Assembly (NCBI GenBank): GCA_945643635.1
Contig: CALZFC010000021.1
Location: 325,001-389,000, forward strand
Length of the DNA stretch: 64,000 nucleotides
DNA from: Allodiplogaster sudhausi
Lineage: Eukaryota > Nematoda > Chromadorea > Rhabditida > Diplogasteridae
Direction: 5' to 3'
Position numbers and translations under genes: made by a program. The notes beneath the pieces are model-generated. The model had not been told where the DNA came from and ran no database searches. It worked only from the letters and a program-made list of their open reading frames with translations. Positions within the stretch are counted from its first letter, which is position 1, and the number at the start of each line of letters is the position of its first letter. Of the stretch, positions 24,965 through 37,146 are shown piece by piece.

Positions 24965-26074
24965 ATGAACCACTTCGCCACTGTCTTCTCACTATTTGCG
25001 CTCTTCTCCCGTACCACGGCTCTGTCGACATCATCTCAACACGACTACAAGCAGGCCAGTTTCATTTTGAATATTTCAACTCGTTTATCCACATTAAACA
25101 ATACAAACTCTTTAGGTGATGCTGAACTCGCAGCGACCGCATCGTCTGTGCGGCCAGCGGTTGACGCAAACACTGGCGAGCATCTGCAGCCCACACGGCC
25201 TCTACTCCCCCACCGGCGGTCGCTTTCTTTTTTTTGTTTCTTACATTTTCTCACATACAAAGCGCAGATTGATTGTATTATGAAGAGGAATTGTGAGGCT
25301 GAATTTGTAGATAGCAGTCGACTACAGAACTAACTAAACTTTCACGATATAAATCAAACCGGAAACCGGAAATATTACTTCAACTGTGCATATTTGTATC
25401 ATTTGCAGTGCCTTTGTCGTCAGTCTTCCTGTTACATTCTTCTGTGGATATTAAAAGCTTACTATTCTTTGGAGATAAGAAGGAAACAGAACTTGTGAGG
25501 CTGGAAAATGATTCCAATCATATCCAGACAAAGATTCGAAACCTCTGAATAGTTGGCATCACAGTTAGCAGAGGTTATGAACTATCAGAGCTGTTTGAAT
25601 ATCATCTTGCCATATTGTTATAATTTGCATTATACCCCATAATTGCAGATGAGGAAGCGCCTTCGACCGGCCGTGTCAACATCGTCGACGAGTGCTGCAA
25701 GCGACGGTGCACCTTCAACTTCCTGCTCAGCTTCTGCGATACCCAATCAGATGAGAGCAGTGAGGAGGAGGAAGCTGCAGAGAACTCGGAGGACAACGTC
25801 AACAACTCGACTTCAAGCGCTCCGAAAGTATAAATATATATTGTTATATAAATAAATAAATATATCTGTATATATATACATATTTATATTTATATCGTTT
25901 TAAATGTTACATATAATACTAGCTTAAGCATTATTTTCTTTTACATAATTAAATAATATAAATTTCCAAACTGATTGGTTGTAGAAGATCAGTGCCTACC
26001 TGAAGGAGTCCTCAACACTGCTACCCGCCGCCGTGAATCGCCCACTTCCAACCGATGACGCAGACGCCGAGTAA
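24965..26074 (+). CDS. Insulin-like peptide precursor with acidic C-terminal extension
   Basis: Secreted ligand of the insulin/DAF-2 receptor class. Exon 1 (24965-25054) is the signal peptide MNHFATVFSLFALFSRTTAL. Exon 2 (25116-25218) holds the B chain: HRLCGQRLTQTLASICSPHG, with LCG and exactly 11 residues between the two cysteines. Exon 3 (25649-25827) holds the A chain: NIVDECCKRRCTFNFLLSFC, with the canonical CC-x3-C-x8-C. An acidic tail (SDESSEEEEAAENSEDN) and exon 4 (25985-26074) follow, ending DADAE. The phases 0/1/0 fit. The first donor is GCCAGT (CAG|GC). The B-A connection is short (SPTGDEEAPSTGR) and lacks a dibasic site, so cleavage would need a single Arg, or the hormone stays single-chain. 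The roughly 60-residue acidic extension after the A chain is unusual for insulins. No close C. elegans ins gene was assigned. Confidence 0.85.
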
Positions 26075-26601
26075 AAAAATGTCTTAAGAAGTCTTGCTTT
26101 GTCTTGCCCGGTAGTCCACCCGTGCTGTTCGAGATCATTCAATGCTTCCATGCCTTCTGCTGCCTTTTTGCTAATTTTTGATACGGATTTACAGAATGGT
26201 TACTCTTGTTTTCTCTCCAACTACTGGTCCACAAACCTCTTCTAGGATGTTACTGTTTTCCTGCTTCGCTCGCTAGCTTCTTTTATAGTTTGTGTTGCTT
26301 ATGCTTTCTTTCTTGCTACTATTCGGTCTCTCTATATGTTAATATCCAAATAAAATGATGGCGTGACACAACCAAATGCAAGGTTTCCGTGGTTGAGCAG
26401 GACAGAAGTTGACTATACTTTCTATCAGTTCAGATCAATTACTTACTCGTACAACAATGGAGCAATCTTTAGACAAAGCTTCATTTCATTGAAAAAATCA
26501 TCTCTACGCGAATTGACAAAACCCTGACTTCCATTTTAATTCGACCGTTGCAACCTCTCTCTCTCACTCTCTCTTTCTCTCTCTCTCTCTCTCTATTTCT
26601 C

Positions 26602-26649
<48 letters not shown>

Positions 26650-29031
26650 ACTCTCCAAGCAGTCGTATCAGCGTAACATGTGAACGGAGCATTTTTGCAT
26701 AATATTTTTCTGTCTATAATCAATACACACACTAATTTCAGTCTTGATAGTATAGCACAGCCTAATTGGCATTGGAAGCTGTGATGACAGTGAAGCGACA
26801 GAGAACACACTATCTGGTGCTTGTGGTTTTCATTACTTTTCCACCTTTCAAAAATATCTTCGCTTTCTAACAGGGTTATCGAGTTGTCATTGAAAGGGCT
26901 CTGTTTCCTACCATCGCTAGCTAAACCAACTGCACAAGGTAAATAGAAATCACATGCCATTCAGTCGAATCGGCCATGACTATTAATATTAACGAGCGCA
27001 TCGATCTGTGTTTCTCACAAATATGTATGTATGTTCTATCACGTTTGGTGGCATCCGAGTGGCCATGACTTCCAAATTATTTCTCTGCGGTTATGACCTT
27101 GTCAATGATTCTTATGTATAAACCATAGATAGGTAGTTTCCCTTTCTGTCATTTACCGGTGCCAATGACATGCAAATTGGTCAAGACTGCTTGTCGACGA
27201 CGTGTCATTGACACAATATAAGATTATTCGCGCGGAGGCTGAGTAGCGAGGGGCAGGATTAATTCCTCTGAGCCCAAAGCGTCATTGTCTACATATGCAC
27301 ATACTTGTGTATTGAATGAATGCGTATGAATGTGCAATCGTAAACACTTTGCGGATAAAATTATCGTATCTCTTAACACAACGTGACGTCGCGTATAATC
27401 CGTTTCCTTGACTAAAAAAGATACATATATTTATGTTGTTCTTCAGACTACCAGTGATTTTATACAGGCAATCGATTTCCATTCAAGGCCAACAAATGCA
27501 TATCACTTTACATACTGAATTCGTTTAGTGTGATTTTGAAGCTATAAAATAGAAATTTTTCTAGTTCATTTCAGAGCGAGACGTGTGCATTTACAATTCA
27601 TTAATTCGATAATAGTACGCTAATCATAGCCAATGTGGCTTCAGTATAGACAAGTCATCTTACCGATTTCTCAGACATCACCCCCTGTCTTGATTCCAAT
27701 TGTAAAGACACATTAAGTTAGCAAATATACAAAACAAAGAAATTTAACGAAAAAAAAATCTCATGAGTGAGAAAAAGTGGATCACGTTGTGGCCATATGG
27801 TTTCCCGCGATTTTTAAATTATTGTAACAGAGCACCATTCACAATACTTTTTTTGAAAAAAAAAAATTTTTTGCCGTTCACTTTCAGATATTACAAAAAA
27901 AATTGTTTTTTTTTCAAAGATTTGAAACGTTCTAACGTTTCTCACACTTTTAAATTGTTGTATCAATAATTCTTTCTAGATTTCAAGCCGTGCAAAGAAC
28001 GTAATGGATAACCAAGGCCACAAGTCGGGTGAGTTCCTCACAATACTACTGGACACATTTAATTCCTACATCAAAGATGACGCAAATACATGTACTTGTA
28101 TATAACACACAATTATGTTTTGTTATTCGTCCTCTCTACGTTTGCCTAAAATAGCTATTAAACCCAGTAATCTTCAATTCTTCCAAGTCCCATTAATCGC
28201 ATTCACACGATGGGTATAATCTGAATTTCAAGTATAATCTGACATACAAAATAGCAGTCAATGAGGAAGAGAAGATAGTCTTCGCTTGTTTTCTCCCATG
28301 ACTTGGATTAACTGATCTTCTATAAAAGCGCACGTTGTTTACGAAAAGAGCAGAATTCTTGATCGTTCTTCCTTTTCTTAACTTTAACGAAGATCGGACA
28401 GCAAAAAAAAAACTAATTTACGTTCAAATTGCCAACCCGTTCTCAATTCATAGGCCGCAGAAGCCGGCAACTAAAACAAAGAAAACAAAAGGTTAGAAGG
28501 GGTCGGTTATATGAACGTATATTAACCGTTTTGGTCACCTCCTCCTTTAACTATACGCTTCGAGATATGGGAAGGACAAGGCTTCTTAATTGTGTCTTCA
28601 AGTACATTTTACTGGGTTCAATTCTGTTGAAAAATCCTTCTATCTCCAAAATAGGCTAGTTGCTGACACTAGCATAATATGTCAATTTAGAATCTGAATT
28701 CGTCTGAAAATCAACGCTTTGTATTCAGTCTTCATGCATAGTTGTTGTTTAAACTCACAATACGAATAATTTGTATTCGTGCAAAAGACGGCGAGACATG
28801 AATTCGTTAGCTTGAATTTTTTCAAGGTAAAGTAGAGTAGCTGCCGTGATCGTTATGTCATCGAGTCGATCTGCATATGTACTCAGATGTATTTTAAATA
28901 CCCAATAAATGAGAAACGCTCATAGGATACGTATGATTACACTTGCACTTGTTAAGCATTGTTTTGCGAATGCTCGAATTTTGTTTGCTGTTAAATATAG
29001 CATTCTCGTACGCAGGTTACAAAGTTTACAG
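26075..29031. other. Large AT-rich intergenic region, no supported gene
   Basis: Contains a probable poly-A signal (AATAAA near 26350) for the insulin gene, a (CT)n tract at 26555-26645 that creates a false Arg/Glu-rich minus-strand frame, and a TATAAAAG motif near 28322 without a recognisable gene after it. No tRNA or ncRNA recognised. Confidence 0.4.
26555..26645. repeat. (CT)n compound microsatellite
   Basis: Runs of CT with single-base interruptions over about 90 bp. On the other strand it encodes a spurious (Arg-Glu)n. Confidence 0.9.
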
Positions 29032-31207
29032 ATGCGCCAACTCGAGCAAGTCCAGCTCGTCTTCCTGGCATTCCAAGATCCAGCATACAACTGCAGGTGG
29101 GGCAAGAAAAGAAAAATACTAATATAAATATACAACACAAAATAACTGTTCAATTATAATAGTTTCTATATTGTTGTTTAAAAAAGACAAAAAACGAGTA
29201 GTTTACATTCAGAGAATTCTGTAATTCCGTTTCAGTGCGGTGGCTCCTCCTGGCCCTGAGTGGCGTTCTCGAACAGGTGAGCGTAGCCCGATCCTCGGCG
29301 CTTACTGCGTCAGCTTCGGAGTTATTATCGAGCTCCTCTACGTTCTTGTTCTTCCTGCCATCTGGCGCCTTCGAGAGTTCACCTGCTACAAGGCATGCAT
29401 TAGATGAAGCTAGACAGCAACGGCTGACTTGCTTGGTGTAGCCAGATTCTCACCCTGACTTGCAGATCATGTTCTTCCTCGCACTGGTCGACATGGCTGC
29501 TCTGATCACCTGCGCCATCTCCACCGGCATCTTCTTCATCATTGGAGAAGTCTACTGCGCTAATCCTTCGCTCGTTCATGGAATCGGCGCAATGGGCCTT
29601 GGCAAGGACTCATTTCTCACTCTATATTTTACTCATTATTGCTGGATAAGTCGTGGTTGAATGGAATTTTCTCTCTCTTCGTGTCTCCTTGAATGGCCAG
29701 TCGTCGCTGCAGGTGCCTACTGCAGCAGCTGTGCTGCCTGTCTCACACTCGGCATCACTCGTCTGGCAGAGATGTCGCAGCATGTCACATGCATTGCCGT
29801 TCCCAAGGTCAGAGCAGAACCAAAGACACGTACAATGAAAAAATGGAGTGCAGAAAATTACTATAACGCAACAATGAATTGAGTGCAAAAGAAAAAATAT
29901 GTTGATAGGGCTAAATGGGATATGAGACTTAAACTGGACTCCATTCCAGGGCAGAGATGCGTGGCTGCTGATCGCTCCCTCGGTGTGCTATGGCATCTTC
30001 TTTGGCTTCTTCACACCTTCAGTCCTCTTCAACTCCGTCCACAAGGCATGGTTCTTCTCTCCCTTCATCGGCATCGAAGGCGTCGCGGTAAGCGGAATAT
30101 TCTCTCTGAAATACATGTCCCCGGAGGAAGGGTGTTGGCCTTGCTAATCTAACAATATGTATGTATTCAGTACGAAAGCTGGGCGCACACCTTCAACAAC
30201 CTCGCTGTCGTCTTTCTCACTTGTGGACTCTACGTCTTCATCTTCCTCGTCCTCATGATGCTCAAGTTAGTAGCGAACCAAACAACATAGATTAAGCCGG
30301 ATTATAAAAAGGTGATTTATGAATTTACTCGTAATGTAAAGGGAATACACATGACAAGTATCAGATTATACATCTCAGAAAGTATGCTTTCAACTCTAGA
30401 CGCCTTCGTGTGAAGGCGGGTGCCCGGCAGAGCAAAGCAGTCTCGGCAAGAGAGGCAGCAACTCACAGTGGAGTACGTCGTTTTAATAAACAATAAAGAA
30501 ACATACGAATCTTCTCTAGCAAATGTTCCATTGCTTATGATTAGTCCCGTGGTTCGGCTGTTGTTTAGTACTAGGCATGCATATAAAGTTGCGAAAATAT
30601 GAAAAACTTAGAGTCAGCTTCAAAATATTTTAAATCGGAAATAAATACTGCAGTTTCTTCTGCAATGCTCGCTGATGATCGGTTGCAACCTCATGGCTGC
30701 GGTCATCTACGTCTACATGCAGTTCTTCCCCATCAGCGAGGCCTTCATCGTCGCCGCCCAAATCGGCTGGCAATTCATTCATGGTTGGATTAGTTGCCAC
30801 TTGCAAGTGAGCACCAGAAACTTAACTAGTTTGCAGTTAAAAAGTAAGTGATAAGATCTCTGTGCTTATATTCATTCCATCAGCAACGCCCGTGATCGTC
30901 TACCTCGTGATCAACCGCGCAGTTCGCCAAAGCGCCATCCGCGGCCTGAAGGGCTTGCTCCTCTTCAGGTGATCGAAAAGAAGTTAAATCACAGCGACTA
31001 GAATCGACTGAAATTTCGGACCAGGCAATGACTTTCTTTCGGCAATGCTGCATGGGAGAATAGATATTTTAGTGTTCGAATTGAGTATAGAAGCAATGAA
31101 GAATGGCTTCTCTGTCCAGTATCGGAGGCGGCACGGCGGTGCGACCCAGTGCGACCGAGCCAACTCTCGATGCAACCTCCTACCACACAACGGCTCCCGA
31201 ATTCTGA
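29032..31207 (+). CDS. Srt-class chemoreceptor GPCR (7TM), complete
   Basis: Second Srt receptor. Ten exons in phase: 29032-29096 (MRQLEQVQLVFLAFQDPAYN-C), 29236-29392 (SAVAPPGPEW..FTCYK), 29466-29601 (IMFFLALVDMAALITCAI..GEVYC), 29701-29807 (ACLTLGITRLAEM), 29950-30087 (FGFFTPSVLFNS..AWFFSPFI), 30171-30265 (TFNNLAVVFLTCGLYVFIFL), 30400-30472, 30654-30783 (AAVIYVYMQFFP..WQFIHG), 30894-30968 (TPVIVYLVINRAVRQ), 31120-31207. Seven hydrophobic segments are evident, and motifs match the first Srt gene position by position (YNC, APPGPEW, CYKIMF, GEVYC, FTP.LFNS, WQ..HG, YLV.NR). Two consecutive introns begin with GC (AAG|GCATGC and CTTG|GCAAGG). The C-tail is Ser/Thr-rich and ends PEF. Probably a functional odorant-type receptor. 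Confidence 0.93.
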
Positions 31208-31297
31208 TGGAACAAACAGACTTCGATTATCCTCTTTTCCTAAGCATCTTTCTATTTTCTTCTATAATTCATTAAGCGTCCCTGATTGTCAAACTCT

Positions 31298-31545
31298 CAT
31301 ACATACATATGTACATATATACATACATACATATGTACATACATACATACATACATACATACATACATGTATACATACATACATACATACATACATACAT
31401 ACATACATACATACATACATGCATACATACATGTATACATACATACATACATACATACATACATGCGTACAGGCATACATACATATGTACATACATACAT
31501 ACACACATGGATACATACATTCATACATTCATACACATACATATT
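31298..31545. repeat. (CATA)n tetranucleotide repeat
   Basis: About 245 bp of ACAT/CATA units with few variants. It creates His-Thr-Tyr-Ile-type false frames on both strands. It lies just after the Srt gene. Confidence 0.95.
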
Positions 31546-32393
31546 TATTTATTTATTTATTTACTATGCATTCACACATAATATTTAACGATGTACATAT
31601 TCCCGCTTGATACCTTGTACCATCAATCACTTTATCTATTCCTGAAGACATCACAAGAAACTAGCGCACCAATTATCAAAACAAGTACTTTACAGGCATT
31701 TATGTACTTTGTGGAATAAAGATGTATAGAAAAATATGCACGAACGATCAAATAAAAGGTGCACACCGCGTCCGTAATAATGGCGTCCCATTCTTACTTG
31801 TCTAAAAATCGTCATATTGGAACAAGCCGAGACAATTCCTTGGATTCCGATTCAAACCATCAATGCGGCGAAAGAATTCTCAGTTAGGTGTAATGTTCAG
31901 CTTGGGGAAGTTAGAGTTAGGGACAGACTCAGGTTCGATGTCTTTTTATTGTTGATTCGCCAGCTGTCTTCGACTGTATCCCATGAGTTCTCAGTAAACA
32001 ACTTTCAGTCGACTTTTCCATCTTAGTGTTGTCACAAACACATTCTCTATTTGCTGTTTTACAAACTTTTCCTTCTATTGTAGTTATATACCTTTATCTT
32101 CGAGAATATTATATATTAATTTAACAAGTCCAGCGAATTATACATCAATACTGCATTCTAATTAGGAATAAAAGTCGAATAACAACCGATGCGGTTGGCA
32201 AAGAATTTCTGAGCTATGTATGTATGTGGCGGGTAGGAAGAGGATAAATAGAGAGAGAGATATAGAGAGAAAGAAAATGAGTTAATGGAGGATGTAAGTC
32301 ATATAATTGTAAAATGTCTGACCTATCATGATAATACCGCCACTTGCTAAAATTAACACATTTAACATATTAAGCAGAAAAAAGGTAGCATAA
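31546..32393. other. Intergenic, no gene seen
   Basis: Several AATAAA-like signals for the flanking convergent genes. No coding or RNA gene recognised. Confidence 0.45.
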
Positions 32394-35300
32394 TCATGAA
32401 AGTTCTTCGGTATCACTGGACACTTTGCTGTGACGAATTCCATAGAGAAAGTAAATCGCCATTCCTGAACAATATGTATATTAATTTTCGCTTATACAAT
32501 TTGGTCTAGACTCTTCTTTCCATTCAAAAAAGAGAACAAGTAGGAAAGAGAGCCGGAGAGGGGAGAAATAGAGAGTGCGAGATAGGAGTGAGAGAGACAA
32601 AGAAGAGGATGTTAAGAGTATAAAGAGTATAAAAGAATGAGAGAGAAAAGAAGATATATAAAGATGATAGAAGAAAGCGGGCGCAAGAAAGCGTGGAGGA
32701 AAAGCTAGCCAATAGTCATCCAGACAGCGATTCGCAGCCAAGAAAGCACGGAGAGATGAGTCATCATGAGCACATTCACGAGGAGGGATGAGGCCGGCAG
32801 ATACGGCACGAAGGATACCTCAATATATCTCTATTTTTGAACCAGATTTCTCTCTTACCAAGCAAAAGCACCATATACAACCAAACAAGGAAAAACGGCG
32901 TTATCAGGCATGATATTAGATCAAATAAGAAGGAAAGAACACGCCTTGAAAAATGTCGCCGTCGTTTTGGCGATGGAGATCGATGCAGATGACAGCGATG
33001 ATATCAATGAGAGCGCAGAGAGCGAGAGCGACACCACCGACTACGCCCCCCTCGGTGGCCACTCCGGTCGACAGGAGCAAACCGCACGCCGTGAGCGAGG
33101 CGGCCAGAATGACAACCAGCGCCGGCACACTCCGCCCTTCGCCCACTCTCGCGGCACACCAATACAGTGCGCGAGAACGCACGCGAAGCTCACCGGCTGA
33201 TGTAGAAATATGGTAATATAATTAATTTAAAGAAACAACCTCTCGGTTTGCTGTTTGGGAGCGACGAATCTCTTTCTTCATAGCGGAGCAAAATGACGCA
33301 AGTGGAGACGATGGAGTAAGCGAGAAGTGTGCATGAAATGGAAGACTATTCTCTTAATTCCGGGATCGGGTAATCAGCGCGTGAAATTCAAACGAAAGTC
33401 GAATAAAGCGGCTCATTAAAATGCAAGAAAAATGAGAGAAGCTGACCAATCGATAGAAAGTCGACGAGTGCTCCCACGTCGAAGAGCAATGCAAGAAGAG
33501 CGGTTAGGATTGTAAAAGTTATGATGGAATTCATCGGAGTCTAGAAAATTATTTGATCGAAATTTAGAGTTATTTAGTTGGATTTTGGAAGAAGACATAC
33601 TCGCGTGACTCTGTTGACGACAGCCCAACAATTAAAGAGAAGGCCATCCTCTGCCATTGCATACACCGAGCGGGGAAGCGCGAACAGACCGCCAAACTCA
33701 AGGAATTTGAGAGAAAGTTGAAAAAGGGAACATGAACAAAGAAGTAGACAAAGTAATTCGGCAAGACTAGTTGTAAGTAAGGAGGGCAAAGAAGAGTGAA
33801 GCTGACCAAACTGGTGGTCATGCCGCACAGCCCGCTCACGGAGACGACCAGACGCGGCAGCTGCGCTCCGTGCTTCTCGAAGGCCTCCGCGAACGCCGAT
33901 GTCGGGTGCACCTGAAATGGAAACCATTGAGAGTGCGTCTGTCCTCTATTTGTCCAGGATATATGTACGTATGTATGTACATATGTATGAAGTATCTATG
34001 AATAAAACAAGTTATGCATAATATATACATAACAAGGTATGCCTACTTTGAAAAATCTCACCTGCTCGAATGGAACCATGAGTGAGAGGACACCAGACAT
34101 TAGAATGTATGAGGCGGTTACGATGACCATGCAGATGAACGTCGCGTGCGGAATTGCTTTGGATGGATCTCAGAGAAATTATCCGGGCTATCGAAAACAA
34201 TCGATTTGTCATCCAGTCAGCATTACCAGCGCTAGAACTCGCTCACTTTTCGCCTCTTCGCCCGCCGTTGCGAGGCCATCGAAGCCGACAAAGGCGAAGA
34301 AGCAGGAGGCGGCGCCCGCGAGCACTCCGTTCCAGCCAAAGGGCATGAAGCGGCTGTGTCCCGTTGCCGCCATGTCCCCCTGCCACAGAGAGAAGTCTGC
34401 CAGAGTCGCGCCGTAGACCACAACAAAGGAGACTGCCTAAGCCAATCATTCTTTTATAAAACTGAATTGATTAAAAAAAACATAATTCTTTCATGAATGT
34501 TAATCATAAGAAAACTAAAGTGCTTCTACCTTTACTTTCGTTTCCAAGAAATCTTTAAAAAAAAATGAACCAGAAAGTTTGTGACTGTGAACAGGGCATT
34601 GAACGATGTGGCCGTTTTCGGGCCAATTCCGATGAACGTCGAAATGACTACTACAACAACTACGGCGACAACATCCGAGTAGTGAGCGATGAGGGAGTCT
34701 TCCTGCATCAGATAAATAGTGTATTGACGTCCGTACTAGAAATTAGTCATAAAAAATAGTCTACCATGCCAACGGATCCGACGTGTTCCATAGTAAGATT
34801 GCTGATAGCATTCCCGGTCAGCGCATCCAAGTAGCCGGACCGCAACCGCTGCAATCCATGTTTTAAAATAGTGGGAAAGTATGCGATGTATCCTAGTCTC
34901 ATTGTGTCTTGGATGTTTCTTTTTATCTTTGAGAAAGGATAGATAAGATGAACTTACCGGCTGAAGCCAGCATGTGCTCGAGCACAATGTTCCAGCCAAC
35001 CACGAAGCCAACCAGCTCACCGCATCCGACGTACGTGTACGTGTAGGCACTCCCGGCCTTTGGGAATTTGGCAGAAGCATAAAAACAGATTTAAAAAAGT
35101 AGTAGCAGTGTATGAGATGAATGACCTTGCGCCGAGTTCAGCATAGCAGAGTGCAGAGAGAAAGGCAGCGATGCAGAGAACAGGAAGGACAGCACGATTG
35201 ACGGGCCAGCAGTGTTCCTTATCACTGAGCCTAAAAAATGAATTTATTATTCTTAATTGAAAAAGCTACCCTTATCTACTTACATTCCTTGATTACTTTA

Positions 35301-35943
35301 TAATATGCACTGTTCGTTGTTTGATATCGAACTATTAGATACTTCGATGTTGTCATTCAATGCCGTTTAAAAGTCGCCCTGTTTCCGGAATTATGGCAAT
35401 GCGATTACCAACCCTTTCTATTTTTATCTATGTCATCATTTTTATTGTGTTGCCGCCGTGAAAGAAGTATTAGCATATGGCTTATGTATGTACTATCTGA
35501 ATGAGGTGGACTAATAGGACTTTTGCTATTGTGCTCTTAAAGTTGAGGTGCTCTAAAATACCGGCAGCTTTGATTCCCATTCCATTATGGAAGATCGATT
35601 GAGGATAATGATAAATTTGTTTATAGTAGTAACCACATTTTTGAATCCCCTGTTGTTAGTCACACCTTCATAATCTGCAACTAATAATGTGTATATGCGT
35701 CGATTCAAAATGCCAGCTCGTCGTAGGCTCACTTCTAGCCAAGTCACTTTTAATAAAAAATAGTTTTATTAGAAGAATCTATGTTTTCACCAGTGAGAAG
35801 TAGATGCCCGCAACAATCATGTGGCCGACACCGAGCAGAGAGATGTCGAGAGTGGTGAAGCAGCGGCGGAGAGGCGTGGCTAGGCTGCCCGGCTCGAAGT
35901 GCTTCCGACGCATTACTCGTGAAACAATCGACGAGAGGCGCAT
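32394..35943 (-). CDS. Cationic amino-acid transporter (SLC7A/CAT family)
   Basis: Polytopic amino-acid permease (APC superfamily), CAT subgroup importing Arg/Lys. Start at 35943 with MRLSSIVSRVMRRKHFEPG, then TPLRRCFTTLDISLLGVGHM (TM1), AGPSIVLSFLFSA, LSALCYAELGAR, AGSAYTYTYVGCGELVGFVV, GWNIVLEHMLASAG, SGYLDALTGNAISNLT, VISTFIGIGPKTATSFNALF, FMPFGWNGVLAGAASCFFAF-VGFDGLATAGEEAK (CAT hallmark), AIPHATFICMVIVTASYILM, GLFALPRSVYAMAEDGLLF, LLALLFDVGALVDFLSIG, TLLAYSIVSTCVILLRYE, a VPALVVILAASLTACGLLL block, VSFVPYLPASSLLVNVLMM and IYFLYGIRHSK, ending at 32394. Problems: a one-base shift near 35185, an unresolved phase at about 34840, and no AG at the acceptor before TLLAYS (about 33346). The penultimate intron has a GC donor (ATTG|GCTAGC at 32709). 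Family certain; structural integrity uncertain. Confidence 0.88.
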
Positions 35944-37146
35944 CTGAGACAATGTACAATGGTCGTGGCATTTTTTTTTAGCGATAAAGCACATTGTAAT
36001 TCAAACTACTTCAAAAATTACATATTCAATTAGCAGATATGCCATTGCTCTACATTGATAGCTCCGGAAATAAAAAGCGACGATGTTTTCGCTTCCGACC
36101 GAATAAGTGCACAGTTTGAGAAGGCTGCTGAGGGTGAGCATTTCCCGGCTAGGACTTTATGCAAATACTTCCCATTCGCCACAACTCCATCAAAAAGAGA
36201 AAAGACTCTGATTTGCGAACTTGTTTTCCCAGGTGATACTTCTCTGCAACATCACCCATTATTTGCACAATTTGATACGCAGTGGCAGCAGAAGCCTTTG
36301 CTCTCGGAAAATACATGAATTGTGAGAAAAGGCATCCGGAAAGACCGCTAATAACTTTTTGTCTTGCAAAACATATTTTCATAATAACCAGGAAGCCTCC
36401 TGTTCTAGATTCCTTGAGACTTCTACTTACTTCTTGGCGCCCTTTGTCTTAGATGCTTGTGTGTGATTCATTAAATTGCCGGAAAACTCGAGTCGTACAA
36501 CAATTCGAAAAAAAGAAGATGTAATGCCTTGGAAATTGGTGCCACGCAATTCCAATCATTTGTGTTATTTTTCTCAAACAAATCACCTTACATTTGAAAA
36601 CGGAAAGGCATGCAGAAATAAAAAAATTCATTGAACACTTCCCATTAGGCAGTTCTACAATAGCTTCACATGCTTAGACGCATAAGAACTACTCAAATAT
36701 GGTCTTTTTTGCCCCTTTACAATGTCGAAGTACGCTTCACAGTTAAAAAAGAAGAACCTCAATCAATAAATAAAAACTAAGAATTACATTGTTTCTTGCG
36801 ATAGGATCTAGAATGCGTCAGAATTTTAGCCAAACATAAATGAAGGAATCGTTAATAATACTTCAATGTGAAAGGAAGTCATGTTTCCTGTAGAAAGATA
36901 CATCCTACGGATGATTCACAAGATGGAATTTTGACTCATACTTTTGTCTGTATGCAAGAAATTAAATCATTGTCTTGAATAAAATAAAAGGAGAGCAGCG
37001 CATCAAAGGAGGCTACATTTCAAGCGCTGCCTTTTCCGTTGTCCTCTTTTAAATCTTCGTATCTGCGAGTCGGCTCTATATTATTCCTTCTCCATGTTGC
37101 TCATTTATATTGCAGGACATGATATATTTCAATCGTTTTTAAGTAA
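35944..37146. other. Intergenic, no gene seen
   Basis: AT-rich divergent interval. Open frames at 36055-36318 (+) have no supporting features. Confidence 0.4.

Noticed and set aside
26481..26960. 159-codon minus-strand frame with a long Arg-Glu run
   Set aside because: The RE run is the translation of a (CT)n microsatellite; the rest has no domain, signal peptide or splice support.
28322..28659. TATAAAAG motif followed by a 76-codon basic frame
   Set aside because: The frame starts with a non-ATG codon, has no signal peptide and no splice partner, so it is not called as a gene.
31272..31610. Several His-Thr-Tyr/Met-Tyr-Val frames on both strands, and a possible CRISPR-like regularity
   Set aside because: These are all six readings of a (CATA)n tetranucleotide repeat; there are no spacers and the host is eukaryotic.
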